This document shows, one piece after another, positions 8,467 to 16,309 of a DNA stretch of 64,000 nucleotides. Within the stretch, counting starts at the first letter, position 1; each line of letters begins with the position of its first letter. Both the position numbers and the translations under genes were made by a program. This stretch comes from Frondihabitans sp. PhB188 (GTDB taxonomy: Bacteria > Actinomycetota > Actinomycetes > Actinomycetales > Microbacteriaceae): positions 1-64,000 of the forward strand of contig NZ_RJUO01000007.1 of assembly GCF_003752365.1 (NCBI RefSeq). Direction: 5' to 3'. The notes under the pieces are model-generated. The model worked only from the letters and a program-made list of their open reading frames with translations, made no database searches and was not told the DNA's origin.

Positions 8467-8544
8467 GGCTTCTGCTCCTGGTCTTGATCGGTGAGGATGG
8501 AAGGCGGGAGGGGGCAATTAGTGGTTGTCCCCTCCCACCTGCTG

Positions 8545-8751
8545 TCACTCCTCGCGGGTGCGGGTGAGGGTGTCCACGAACGTCACGAGTTCCGGGCCGG
8601 TGATCGTGGCCGTGTGGGCGAGTTCCCACCCGTTCCGCGCGAACGTCGCAAGGTCGCTATCGCGCTCTCCCAACTTGCGGAGCTGGCGCTGCAACGCCCC
8701 CTCTCCGACGACCGGAACGAACGTGGTCACGGTGGTGATCTGCTGACTCAT
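8545..8751 (-). CDS. Small unrecognised protein upstream of the ArdC gene
   Basis: A 68-residue protein (begins MSQQITTVTTFVPVVGEG) with a strong purine-rich ribosome site (GAGGAAGAGC) before ATG 8751. A central WELAHTATIT strand segment suggests a small alpha-beta fold. It is the first gene of the minus-strand set 8545-6882. Function unknown. Confidence 0.55.
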   Translation of the reverse strand: MSQQITTVTTFVPVVGEGALQRQLRKLGERDSDLATFARNGWELAHTATITGPELVTFVDTLTRTREE

Positions 8752-9195
8752 GTGCTCTTCCTCTTCCCTCTCGTTCTTTTTGCCGTGATTCTCAATCAGG
8801 TTTGTCAAGCCGAAACTGGCGTTCGAGTTGGTCCTGACTGTCACTCCCTCCCCCACGTCTTTTTCGCCTGGAAGGTACGAAGTACCGGCAGGGCCGCAGG
8901 CGGGAGGGCAACCCGCAGGGTGGCGGAGGGAGATTGTTGGCGCGAAATAAGGGAGCGCAGCGACCGCGTGCCAGGAATGTCGGAGGAGACAGCGGCTTGC
9001 CGCTTGCGTGGACGGCGGAGGCCCGTATGCTGCCGAAGGCTTCCAGGCGAAAAAGCGCGCAGCGCAGCAACACGGCGCAGGCCGCAGGCCGACGACCGCT
9101 AGTCCTTCATGGTTCTCATGGCGGCGCGGTCGACCTCGCCAATGGCACGCCTTCTGGCGCTAGTGCCGGGACACGGTTGTCGCTAAGTTCGGCTT
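8752..9195. other. Intergenic region between plasmid-like cluster and small membrane genes
   Basis: No gene is supported. The minus-strand side carries TTGACA near 8808-8813, a possible -35 element for the 8545-8751 gene, without a good -10 at the right distance. The other end holds TAAGTT at 9184-9189, serving the next gene. Confidence 0.4.
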
Positions 9196-9333
9196 ATGGA
9201 TACGACGACAGCAAAGGTTCTGACGGTCGTCGTGGGTCTCTTCAGCCTTGCCTTCCTCATCGTCGGAATCGGTCTGCTGTTTAGCCATAAGAGCGTGCTG
9301 CTTGGAGTGATCAGCCTGCGCTTCTTGTTCTGA
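9196..9333 (+). CDS. Small single-span membrane protein (45 residues)
   Basis: Frame MDTTTAKVLTVVVGLFSLAF and onward, with one membrane span (residues about 8-30) and a basic SHK turn. TAAGTT lies 6 bases before the ATG, the leaderless pattern. Function unknown; it precedes another small membrane protein by 26 bases. Confidence 0.5.
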   Translation: MDTTTAKVLTVVVGLFSLAFLIVGIGLLFSHKSVLLGVISLRFLF

Positions 9334-9359
9334 CTCAGGTTGTAACGCAGACTGGGCCT

Positions 9360-9578
9360 GTGACTCCGAACGATCCAGCTATTGCTCGAGTCCGCCGGTT
9401 CGTTCGGGTGCTTGCCTGGGTCGCCCTACCTGTTGGGCTAGTAGCTCTTGCAACAGGCATTCTCCAAGCCATCCGGGGTCAGGGCAGTGGCTACGTCACC
9501 GTTGCGCTTGGTGTTGTTCTCCTCGCCATGAGCATCATTTTCTTCCGTGTCCTCAAAGCGGTGCGGGGACGCGAATAA
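9360..9578 (+). CDS. Small two-span membrane protein (72 residues)
   Basis: Starts at GTG 9360 and has two membrane spans (about residues 17-37 and 45-63), separated by a short GQGSGY loop, and a basic tail (KAVRGRE). Unknown family. It may form a two-gene unit with the preceding 45-residue membrane peptide. Confidence 0.5.
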   Translation: MTPNDPAIARVRRFVRVLAWVALPVGLVALATGILQAIRGQGSGYVTVALGVVLLAMSIIFFRVLKAVRGRE

Positions 9579-9651
9579 CTGGTCTCTGCCGACCCCCTGA
9601 AGGGGATTGTCACTCGGGTCATACCCGGGCCTGTCAGCTTGATTCCCGTCC

Positions 9652-10869
9652 TCATGAGGCAGATAACCAGGAGTGTTCGCCCGGCCGACGGCGTAGCGTC
9701 GAAGTTCTGTCTGCTTGGGAGGCGGACTCGCCAGGAATTGCTGTCGGGTCGAAGGTTGTCTGGTCTCGGAAGATGGCCCAGATGACGTTGATCCGCCGCC
9801 GGGCGAGGGCAATGAGGGCTTGCTTGTGCGATTTACCCTCGCGCCGTTTCCGTTCATAGAACGATTTAGAGGCTGGGCAGGTTCTGGCGGCAATGAATGC
9901 GGCTTGGAAGCAGGCGTTTAAGAGCCGCCGGTCGTAACGTCTCGGGCGGTGGTGATTGCCGGAGATCTTCCCGGAATCGCGGGGAACCGGGGCGAGGCCG
10001 GCGAAGCTCGCAAGCCGATCGGGGCTCTCGAAGGCGGCGAGGTCTGTGCCCACGGCCGCGAGGAAGTCGGCTGCCAGCCGTGGGCCGAACCCGGGCACCG
10101 TCATCAGCGGTGCCGCGAGTTGGTTGTCCTTGAGCGCTGTGTCCATCTCTGCTTCGACTTCCGCGAGCTCATCGCGGATGCGGAGGAGGTCGTGGGCGTA
10201 ACGGCTCACGATGCGGGCGGCCGCGGCCTCACCTGTGACGACGGCGGTCTGCTCGTTGGCTGCACTGACGGCAACCGCGGCCAAGGTCGCCGACTTCCAG
10301 CAGTCCTGGCTCTTCAACCAGGTTGCCAGCCGTCGCTCCCCCATCCGGCGGATGGCGGCGGGGGTCTGATACTTGGTCAGCAGCACCAGCGGTCCGCGTG
10401 TGGTCGCGTAATTGAACGCGGCCTCGAGTGACGGGAAATAGTGGGCCATCAGAGCGCGGAGGCGGTTCACTGCGCGGGTGCGGTCGTGCACAAGGTCCTC
10501 ACGCCGGGCAGAGAACAGTCGCAGCTCGACGGTGACTTCTTCCGGTTGGCGCATGAGGTTCACGTCACGTCGGATGCGGGCCTGGTCGGCGATGATGACG
10601 GCGTCTTTCGCGTCGGTCTTGGCCTCGCCCCGGTACGCGCCGGAGGCATGGTGGATGGCGCGGCCGGAGATGTAATGCAGAGGCTGCTTATGGCTACCAA
10701 GCAGCGATTGCAGCAGCCCGGTCCCGCCGTGGTTGAGGTCTGTCGTCCAGGAGACCTCTGTTCCGCCCGGCAGGCCCGCGACGTCTCCCATCAGGGTCAA
10801 AATCTCGGTTTCTCGATTCTTGAATCGTCGGGACAGGATCTTGGTTCCATTGCCGTCGATGACGACTTG
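9652..10869 (-). pseudogene. IS110-family transposase, 5'-truncated
   Basis: Most of an IS110 transposase: the RuvC-like half with GEAKTDAKDAVI-AD, a linking helical region, and the C-terminal Transposase_20 half (VPGFGPRLAADFLAAVGT, LASFAGLAPVPRDSGK, the LNACFQAAF helix). The frame has no ATG or GTG in the first part and its N-terminus begins directly at VVIDGNGTKIL. The expected first strand with the leading catalytic aspartate (GxDxGKxxH) is absent. Just upstream the sequence switches to the FG-GAP gene on the other strand. The copy is therefore broken at its 5' end and probably inactive. The other end of the element is not delimited by a visible repeat. Confidence 0.8.
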
Positions 10870-10925
10870 TTCGTTCAGAAACCGTCGGGGCTTCAGCTGA
10901 TGACAGTTTCGGGTCGGCAGTCGAT

Positions 10926-11879
10926 GTGTCGGGGAACGGTGACACGATTGTTGTCGGCGCCTCTAACTACGGTGCAGGCACTGGCGCCGTCTACGTCTTT
11001 CAGCGAACGAGTGCCGCGAGCTGGGCAGAATCGGCTCGCCTCAACGCACCGGCCGGCGCGAATGCTGGCGCGTTCGGTAATTCTGTCGCCATTTCGGACG
11101 ACGGGACGAAAATTCTCGCAGGTGCGCCGGCTGGCGGAACGACTACTCAAGGCGGTGCCGCCTATTACGTCCTCATTAGCGGCACGTGGACGTTGAAGAC
11201 CGTGGTCGCGGGTGGCTCCGCGAGTGCTCTAGGGGGTCAGTCGGTAGCCCTCTCGGCCGACGGCACCCGGGCAGCTGTCGGTGCACCCCAATACAAGGCG
11301 GCTGGCTCCTCGACGGTCAGCGGCCGCGTCTACTCCTACACCGCGACAACCACGGGTCTGACGACCCTTGCATCGATTGTGGACCCCTCAACTGCAACCA
11401 CGGTATCCAGTGGCCCTGGTTTTGGCGGTGGCGCCTTGTCCTTCACGGCCGATAACAACGGCCTTCTCGCGGCAGCTCCATACGCCGCGACCGCCGCCGG
11501 TGCCACTTCGGTGGGAGGAATGGCCTACTACTACCGCTATTCGACCTCGTGGACGAGGTCGGCGACGTTCAGCCTGACGAATACAACGAACGCCCGCCTT
11601 GGTTACTCGGGAGCGATCTCGCCTGATGGCAACCGCATCATCCTCGGTGCGCCCTACTACGCCGCAACGGCCGGCGGGCGGGAATTCATCTCGGAGAAAT
11701 CCGGCTCCACGTGGGGTGTACTCACAACCATTGGTCCCTTGGGGAACAACAGCACCAGTTCCCGCGTCGGGATCTCGAGCGCGTTCGGCACGAACTCACG
11801 TCTCGTGATTGGTGGCAACATGCAGAAAAACAGCGACGGAATCGTGACCGGGTTGGCGTACCTCGTCGACATTTCCTAG
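10926..11879 (+). CDS. FG-GAP repeat (beta-propeller) protein, probably 5'-truncated
   Basis: A 317-residue frame of FG-GAP/integrin-alpha-type propeller repeats: (F)GNSVAISDDGTKILAGAP, GQSVALSADGTRAAVGAP and GYSGAISPDGNRIILGAP, each about 60 residues apart. These domains are usually extracellular and bind ligands or glycans. In the same frame upstream of GTG 10926 lies more repeat sequence (VGASADDSFGSAVDVSGNGD) that ends in the IS110 junction, so the signal peptide and first repeats have been lost. A bidirectional terminator follows the stop. Without the N-terminus the protein is unlikely to be exported. Confidence 0.75.
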   Translation: MSGNGDTIVVGASNYGAGTGAVYVFQRTSAASWAESARLNAPAGANAGAFGNSVAISDDGTKILAGAPAGGTTTQGGAAYYVLISGTWTLKTVVAGGSASALGGQSVALSADGTRAAVGAPQYKAAGSSTVSGRVYSYTATTTGLTTLASIVDPSTATTVSSGPGFGGGALSFTADNNGLLAAAPYAATAAGATSVGGMAYYYRYSTSWTRSATFSLTNTTNARLGYSGAISPDGNRIILGAPYYAATAGGREFISEKSGSTWGVLTTIGPLGNNSTSSRVGISSAFGTNSRLVIGGNMQKNSDGIVTGLAYLVDIS

Positions 11880-11891
11880 GGGAGAAAGCGT

Positions 11892-11923
11892 AAGAGGGGC
11901 CGGAGAAATGTCCGGCCCCTCTT
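11892..11923. terminator. Bidirectional terminator between convergent genes
   Basis: 13-bp perfect stem (AAGAGGGGCCGGA / TCCGGCCCCTCTT) with a GAAATG loop and T-rich flank on the plus strand. It serves the FG-GAP gene ending at 11879 and the convergent gene ending at 11925. Confidence 0.9.
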
Positions 11924-11924
11924 T

Positions 11925-12539
11925 TCACGCCGTTGCGTCGAGCCTTCTACTCGGCGCAGCCTCCTCTTCAGCCCCATAGGGAGACCACGCGTTGGCGGTG
12001 GCCCAGGCCCTGGCCTGCTCCAGGCTGGAAGGTAGATCAGCGAGCACGCTTTTCAGAGTCGTGAGCAGTTGCTCTCGGTCGCTTTGGGTCGTTCCTGCCG
12101 CAGCTTGAGAGTCTCCTCCTTTGAGGAGAAACGGTGCACTTCCGTCGCCCATGTCGATGATGGCTGCGTACTCGGTGACGTTCCCGTTCTGCGTGACGTT
12201 CTGGATCATCGGCGAGCCATCGGGGGGGATCGCCCCTTGGACATGACCTCCCGCAGCGACAATGGCATCGAAGTCAGGAAGCCCCTCTGTCGTCATTGGA
12301 ACCTTGGCATGGGATAAGGCTGCGGCCGCAGAAATGAGCCCGCCAGCGTCCGTTGAGGCCACAGAAAGCCGCGTCGCCCCGGTCAGAAAGCTTTCAGCGG
12401 CATCGGCCGAGATACCTGTCGACAGAACGAAGCTGTTTAAGTCGAACGGTTGACTGGCTGCAGGATTGGCTCTGGCTGCACCGCTCGAGACTGTTCGCGC
12501 CGTCAGCGCCGAAGCGGCGGATACTCCCGAGACAGTCAT
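11925..12539 (-). CDS. Unrecognised secreted protein
   Basis: A 204-residue frame counted from ATG 12539. The N-terminus is Ala/Ser/Thr rich (MTVSGVSAASALTARTVSSG), and the region upstream in frame adds RLLRPIVLG, which would complete a signal peptide. No ATG, GTG or TTG exists further upstream, but an ATT codon at 12567-12569 has GAGGGGG 8 bases before it, so initiation at ATT with a full signal peptide is possible. The mature part contains a YAAIIDMGDGSAPFLLKGG strand segment. No family recognised. Confidence 0.55.
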   Translation of the reverse strand: MTVSGVSAASALTARTVSSGAARANPAASQPFDLNSFVLSTGISADAAESFLTGATRLSVASTDAGGLISAAAALSHAKVPMTTEGLPDFDAIVAAGGHVQGAIPPDGSPMIQNVTQNGNVTEYAAIIDMGDGSAPFLLKGGDSQAAAGTTQSDREQLLTTLKSVLADLPSSLEQARAWATANAWSPYGAEEEAAPSRRLDATA

Positions 12540-12729
12540 ACCTAGAACAATCGGCCTGAGCAGCCGAATCGTTAGATCCCCCTCTGCCTGTGGCTCGACG
12601 ACCCGTGCGGTGAGGTAGGCCGTGGGGTATGAATCTGCGGAGCTACCAGAAGGCTGGCTGAACCGCCGTTACAGGTAGCAATGATTTTTCGTAGATGTGA
12701 CGGCGCAACCGGTGCCATTCGGCGGATAT

Positions 12730-13677
12730 TTAGACAATTTCGAGTGAGGCGTACGCGCTTTCGAAAAGTTTCTTCCCTCCGACGACTTCGAATTTTTGGA
12801 GGCAGTAGAGGCGCCAAATTTTGACCCATAGGGAGTCCTCGGGGCGAAGGTAGGCGACGGTGAGTCCTAGGCCGGCTGCGCTTTCGTGGGAGATCATTTG
12901 GCCGTGAGATTGCCATTTCTGGGTATCGCTGAGGTCTTTTGCTGCTTGTTCCGCGGCAGCCTTGTTTCGCAGCATGCCTTGGAAGAGAAGGTCGGCCGCG
13001 ATTGACTTCGACCGAGTCGTCATGCGTTCAAGTTTCCGCACTGTCGCCGGCTCCATTTTGGAGAGCATCAACCGCGCAACGGGATCGTGCGGTTCTTCTC
13101 GAAGTCGGGCGGAGTGGGTGGCATAGGCATCGAGGTAGCTTTGGGCGGACAGCAGGCTGTTGTGTCCGTTGGAGTCGGGAAGAAGCACCTGGGGGTCGAT
13201 GGCGCCGAGCTCTGAGGTGTCACTCATAACGACTTCGTCGGCGCCGAGAGCGATCAGGGTGCCGGCGCTTTTGGCGTAGTCAGGAACTATGACTCTGAGG
13301 TGGGCGTTGCCGACTTTTTTCCGGACCAGCATGATGAGCTTCTCGGCTGCGTCAATGTCGCCTCCCGGGGACTGGAGGAGCACATCGATAGCCGTTCCTG
13401 GCGGGATGTTATGGAGCAGGTCGACAACGCTGAGAGTGTCGAAGCGATCGACCTGCTGGTCGTCATCGGCAACGTAGCAGATCAGGGTTGCCCCCGTTTC
13501 TTTCTCGATCTCTCGAATGAGCGCCTGCCTGGCGTACCGGGGCGCATGGTTGGCCTCATAAAAGGGAGTGCGCGTGGGTCTTTTCGTTTCTTGGGTTGCT
13601 GGCGTCGGTTCGTACGATTCGGCGCCTTCGGGCTCGCTTGTGGTCGTCACGTGCGTGGTTCCGTTCTTTCGACCCAT
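12730..13677 (-). CDS. SDH-type (SppA/ClpP-fold) serine protease of the ubiquitin-like operon
   Basis: A 315-residue member of the serine dehydrogenase proteinase family, a ClpP/crotonase-fold Ser-Lys type peptidase. Visible are the substrate-loop motif QSPGGDIDAAEKL (about 102-114), the nucleophile S137 in VPDYAKSAGTLIALGADEVVM, and ELGAIDPQ (about 156-163). A 40-residue low-complexity Thr/Glu/Pro N-terminus precedes the domain and no signal peptide is seen, so it is cytoplasmic. Start ATG 13677; an open frame to 13968 has no similarity. The gene overlaps the DUF6527 gene by 31 bases and is the last of five co-directional genes. It may degrade or process targets marked by the ubiquitin-like protein; this is inferred from context only. 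Confidence 0.82.
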   Translation of the reverse strand: MGRKNGTTHVTTTSEPEGAESYEPTPATQETKRPTRTPFYEANHAPRYARQALIREIEKETGATLICYVADDDQQVDRFDTLSVVDLLHNIPPGTAIDVLLQSPGGDIDAAEKLIMLVRKKVGNAHLRVIVPDYAKSAGTLIALGADEVVMSDTSELGAIDPQVLLPDSNGHNSLLSAQSYLDAYATHSARLREEPHDPVARLMLSKMEPATVRKLERMTTRSKSIAADLLFQGMLRNKAAAEQAAKDLSDTQKWQSHGQMISHESAAGLGLTVAYLRPEDSLWVKIWRLYCLQKFEVVGGKKLFESAYASLEIV

Positions 13678-13994
13678 CGGATTCGGCCGTCGTGAACAAC
13701 GTAATGGCAGTGTCTGCCAGGGCTGCGCTCGTCGACGCTCGGACGAAGTGACAGAGGATTTGATTGGTCGATCTTCCAGAGGGGCCTGGTTTCGGGGTTC
13801 AGGTTCACCATGACTCGGTGGTGCCCGGAACACGGGCAATCGAAGACCAGCCACTTGGCGTTCCCACCGGCTTGGACAAGGACGGCTGTCTTGGGTGCGA
13901 GGGTGTCGTTCACGTCGAGGACGGATCTGACTTCCGTGGTGATCTTCCACCGGTAAGGGAGCCGCCAACCGAAGAATTTTCTTAAGAGGTCCAA
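13647..13994 (-). CDS. DUF6527 family protein
   Basis: A 115-residue protein with the DUF6527 pattern: a FDCPCSGHHRVMVNL block (C53, C55, H58, H59), RPLWKI, LSLRPSV, and a closing CHYVVHDGRIRWV (C96, H97). The cysteine/histidine set suggests a zinc site. I infer TTG at 13994 as the start, since no ATG or GTG is available and GGGG lies 5 bases upstream. It overlaps the end of the JAB-E1 gene by 13 bases and the protease gene by 31, which marks it as an integral part of the operon. DUF6527 genes are known neighbours of prokaryotic E2/ThiF/JAB loci; their role is unknown. Confidence 0.78.
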   Translation of the reverse strand: MDLLRKFFGWRLPYRWKITTEVRSVLDVNDTLAPKTAVLVQAGGNAKWLVFDCPCSGHHRVMVNLNPETRPLWKIDQSNPLSLRPSVDERSPGRHCHYVVHDGRIRWVERTEPRT

Positions 13995-15352
13995 TTGAGC
14001 CCCAAGAACATTTCGTCGTCGTACTGGATTGTCGCGGCCGGGTCGCAATAGTGGCCGGTCTTGGCGTCCGCGTGAGTGGCCCGAATGTCTCGGTCGTGAA
14101 TGCGCAGAATAACCTCGGAAGGTGCCGGTGGTTCGCCGTAGCCGATCAGACGCTCGAGCAGTTCGTTGACGGCCGTGGCGGCGACGAAGGTTGTGAAAGC
14201 GACGACGGCCGGTTCCACTCCGGGAAGCGCGGGGGCATAACCCTCCTTTTCGAGGGTTCGCTGTTCGTCCCGCGATCGTGTCTCCGCCGCGGCGAGGGCA
14301 AGGTCGACGCGGTTGCGGCAGATGAGGCAAGGTGCCGAGGGGTGCAAGGTGGTGACTCGGCCGAAGATGCCGGTGATGAGGTCGTGTTCGTTCGCGTCCA
14401 GCTGGACGCCGCAGTCGATGACGGGTGTCAGGTAGTAGTAGGGAATCCTGGACAGGCGAAGGCGTCCGGCATTGTCGTCCGTGCAGCCGAAGATGATGTC
14501 CGCATCTAAGAGCGCTTCGGCGTGCTGAAGAGCAGTGATGGCACCGAAACGCCGGTCGACTACTAGGTCGGGGGCGATGGCTTGAAGGTGGTCGCCGAGG
14601 ACGTCGATTTTGCGTTTGCCGACGTCGCCCGGTGTGGAGCCGTACACGCGGGTGACGTTGGAGTCAGACAGAGTGTCAGGGTCGATCAGGATCAGGTGTC
14701 GAACACCGAGGCGTACCAGCTGCTCGGCCGTGGCGGAGCCAGTCCCCCCGGCTCCAACGACAGCGACGGTGAGATCCGAAAGAAGCGCCTGAATCTCTGT
14801 CCCGAACGCTCGAATGTTGCGGTCAAAAAGAGCCGGGACCGACGGAAAGGCGGAATCGGCACTTCGGTGAAAGAGGAACCGGTCGCCGACCGAGACGAGG
14901 TACTCAATCGGGCTGACTTCTTCGCCGTCGAGGTGCCCGGTGAAGGTCAGATGCCCGTCTACGTGGCTGAGGACAATGGCACCATACTGCCCTGACCCTG
15001 TTCGGGCTGCGAAGACATCTTTGAGGGATGCGTCGACGATGTGGTCGTGGGTGCTGAGGCGGGGGGATGCGCCCTCGCCGGGGTGGGTGTGAAGCCACAG
15101 GGCAACGTTGCCGGTTTTCTCGGCCCGGCCGAGGGCATGCATGTAGCCCTCGGAGAGAATTTCTAAGGCGTCCTCGTCCCGTCGGACATACGCCTCGTCG
15201 GGGACCTCGTGGATCTCGGTCACGAGGAGGCGTATGCCCGACGCGGTGGCAACATGCCGCGCGAGGACAACGGCTCCTGTTTCGAGGGTTCCCTGCGCCA
15301 AGACGAGAAGCCTGTCGGCGTGTTCTTGGCGCATGACCAGTGAGGTCTTCAT
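13982..15352 (-). CDS. JAB deubiquitinase-like / E1 (ThiF) activating enzyme fusion
   Basis: A 456-residue fusion. Residues 1-160 are a JAB/MPN metalloprotease: E24, H88-x-H90-P and S100-x-x-D103 are the zinc and catalytic residues. Residues about 180-456 are an E1/ThiF adenylation domain: nucleotide loop G200-A-G-G-T-G205, LIDPD at 222-226, FGCTDD at 288-293, and a zinc-type C342-L-I-C345 pair. One polypeptide would thus both activate a ubiquitin-like C-terminus with ATP and cleave ubiquitin-like conjugates or precursors. ATG 15352 overlaps the E2-like gene's stop (ATGA). Known relatives sit in bacterial ubiquitin-like conjugation operons linked to phage defence. Confidence 0.92.
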   Translation of the reverse strand: MKTSLVMRQEHADRLLVLAQGTLETGAVVLARHVATASGIRLLVTEIHEVPDEAYVRRDEDALEILSEGYMHALGRAEKTGNVALWLHTHPGEGASPRLSTHDHIVDASLKDVFAARTGSGQYGAIVLSHVDGHLTFTGHLDGEEVSPIEYLVSVGDRFLFHRSADSAFPSVPALFDRNIRAFGTEIQALLSDLTVAVVGAGGTGSATAEQLVRLGVRHLILIDPDTLSDSNVTRVYGSTPGDVGKRKIDVLGDHLQAIAPDLVVDRRFGAITALQHAEALLDADIIFGCTDDNAGRLRLSRIPYYYLTPVIDCGVQLDANEHDLITGIFGRVTTLHPSAPCLICRNRVDLALAAAETRSRDEQRTLEKEGYAPALPGVEPAVVAFTTFVAATAVNELLERLIGYGEPPAPSEVILRIHDRDIRATHADAKTGHYCDPAATIQYDDEMFLGLNWTS

Positions 15353-15732
15353 AGTTCTCCTGCGGTTGTGAGTTCGGTTCTGAGAAGACGGATGTAGCTT
15401 TCGAGCCCGTCGATACCGGATTGCCATTGGGTCGCGTCGAGATGCCGTGACCAGCGTTGCCAGGTTCTGCCGTCGTGAATCTCCACCTGCTCGGTCGCGG
15501 TGATCACTCGTCCGTCCGCTTTGGCGAGGTGTGGGATGAGCCACCACATGTCGGGGGCGGTGTCGGGGTAGGTCGGGGCCAGACGGAACAGAACGTTGGC
15601 TGTTTCTGCGTTCAACCCTGGGGGGAGAACGAAGCCGATGAGTTCTACGTTGAGGGTCCCGGCTTCCTCGAAAACGCGGTGATTGATCCCGGCGGTTTCG
15701 AGGAAGTCGGTGTCAGTGGCAGGCAGTTTCAC
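15349..15732 (-). CDS. Prokaryotic E2 family E protein (no cysteine)
   Basis: A 127-residue UBC-fold protein of the prokaryotic E2 family E type. Family hallmarks are GFVLPPGLN, the LAPTYPDTAPDMWW strand-loop (E2-like YPxxxP), and the WQRWSRHLD motif that precedes the last helices. There is not one cysteine in the protein, so it cannot form a classical E2 thioester; the RH of WQRWSRH occupies the conserved position. Start GTG 15732 lies 5 bases after the ubiquitin-like gene's stop. It overlaps the JAB-E1 gene by 4 bases. It probably works as a scaffold or a noncanonical transferase between the E1 and the ubiquitin-like protein. Confidence 0.85.
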   Translation of the reverse strand: MKLPATDTDFLETAGINHRVFEEAGTLNVELIGFVLPPGLNAETANVLFRLAPTYPDTAPDMWWLIPHLAKADGRVITATEQVEIHDGRTWQRWSRHLDATQWQSGIDGLESYIRLLRTELTTAGEL

Positions 15733-15737
15733 GAGTG

Positions 15738-16214
15738 CTACTGACGGTTGAGGTTGGATCCGGGGTTGATGCGGCCCGGGGCGGTGAAGAAGCGGATACC
15801 GGCGTGCAGTTCGATGACGTCTTCGTCCTGCACTTTGACGTCGCGCTTGTCGGGGACGTCGAGCCACAGGTCCCTGTCGGCGGCGACGTCGGGCGAGGGG
15901 ACGACGCGAAGCTCGGCACCGGCCATCTTGCGTTTGAAGACCTCGTACTCGTGCCGGTCGATCTTGATAGTGACGGACGGGATCTCGGTGAAGAATCGCA
16001 TCCCGTCACGGATCTCGATGGTCTCGGCGTGCTCGAGGAGCCGGTCCTGTTCGTCGAGGATGTCCAGCCAGAGGTTCTTATCGGCCGGAACGTGAGGGTT
16101 GGGCAGATGACGCAAAGCATCGACAGTGGTCATACCTGCCTTCGTCGTGAAGGAGGTCCCGTCGATGAAGATGGTGACGAGGGAATCGGGGTGGTTGTTC
16201 TCGGTGCTGTTCAC
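15738..16214 (-). CDS. Tandem ubiquitin-like (multiubiquitin) protein
   Basis: A 158-residue protein of two beta-grasp repeats (about 11-78 and 80-145). Shared features are the opening strand (VTIFIDGTSF / VTIKIDRHEY), A-A-D--LWLD, D-IE---GIRFFT. This is the multi-ubiquitin family. The C-terminus is PGSNLNRQ with no Gly-Gly, so activation by the E1 would need either trimming or a noncanonical chemistry. GTG 16214 is the start, with GGAAAATC before it. First gene of the operon E2-(JAB-E1)-DUF6527-protease, divergent from a ribbon-helix-helix gene. Confidence 0.88.
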   Translation of the reverse strand: MNSTENNHPDSLVTIFIDGTSFTTKAGMTTVDALRHLPNPHVPADKNLWLDILDEQDRLLEHAETIEIRDGMRFFTEIPSVTIKIDRHEYEVFKRKMAGAELRVVPSPDVAADRDLWLDVPDKRDVKVQDEDVIELHAGIRFFTAPGRINPGSNLNRQ

Positions 16215-16309
16215 GATTTTCCAATCGATCGAAGGTGGTTGATTGGTATCACGGTATCACATCACCACGGTGGTTGACCACCAAGTCGTGGACGGAGCAT
16301 AATCGAGGT
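16215..16309. promoter_or_regulatory. Divergent promoter/operator of the ubiquitin-like operon
   Basis: Contains GGTGGTTGA twice (16234-16242, 16269-16277), the tandem octamer GGTATCAC (16245-16252 and 16253-16260), and the inverted pair GGTGG/CCACC (16270-16282). Toward the regulator gene: TTGACC (16274-16279), 18-base spacer, CATAAT (16298-16303), then ATG 6 bases on, so the mRNA is leaderless. The repeats overlap this promoter and are candidate binding sites for the ribbon-helix-helix protein. Confidence 0.65.

Noticed and set aside
13678-13968. N-terminal extension of the SDH-type protease
   Set aside because: This frame is antisense-like overlap with the DUF6527 gene, which has real family motifs.
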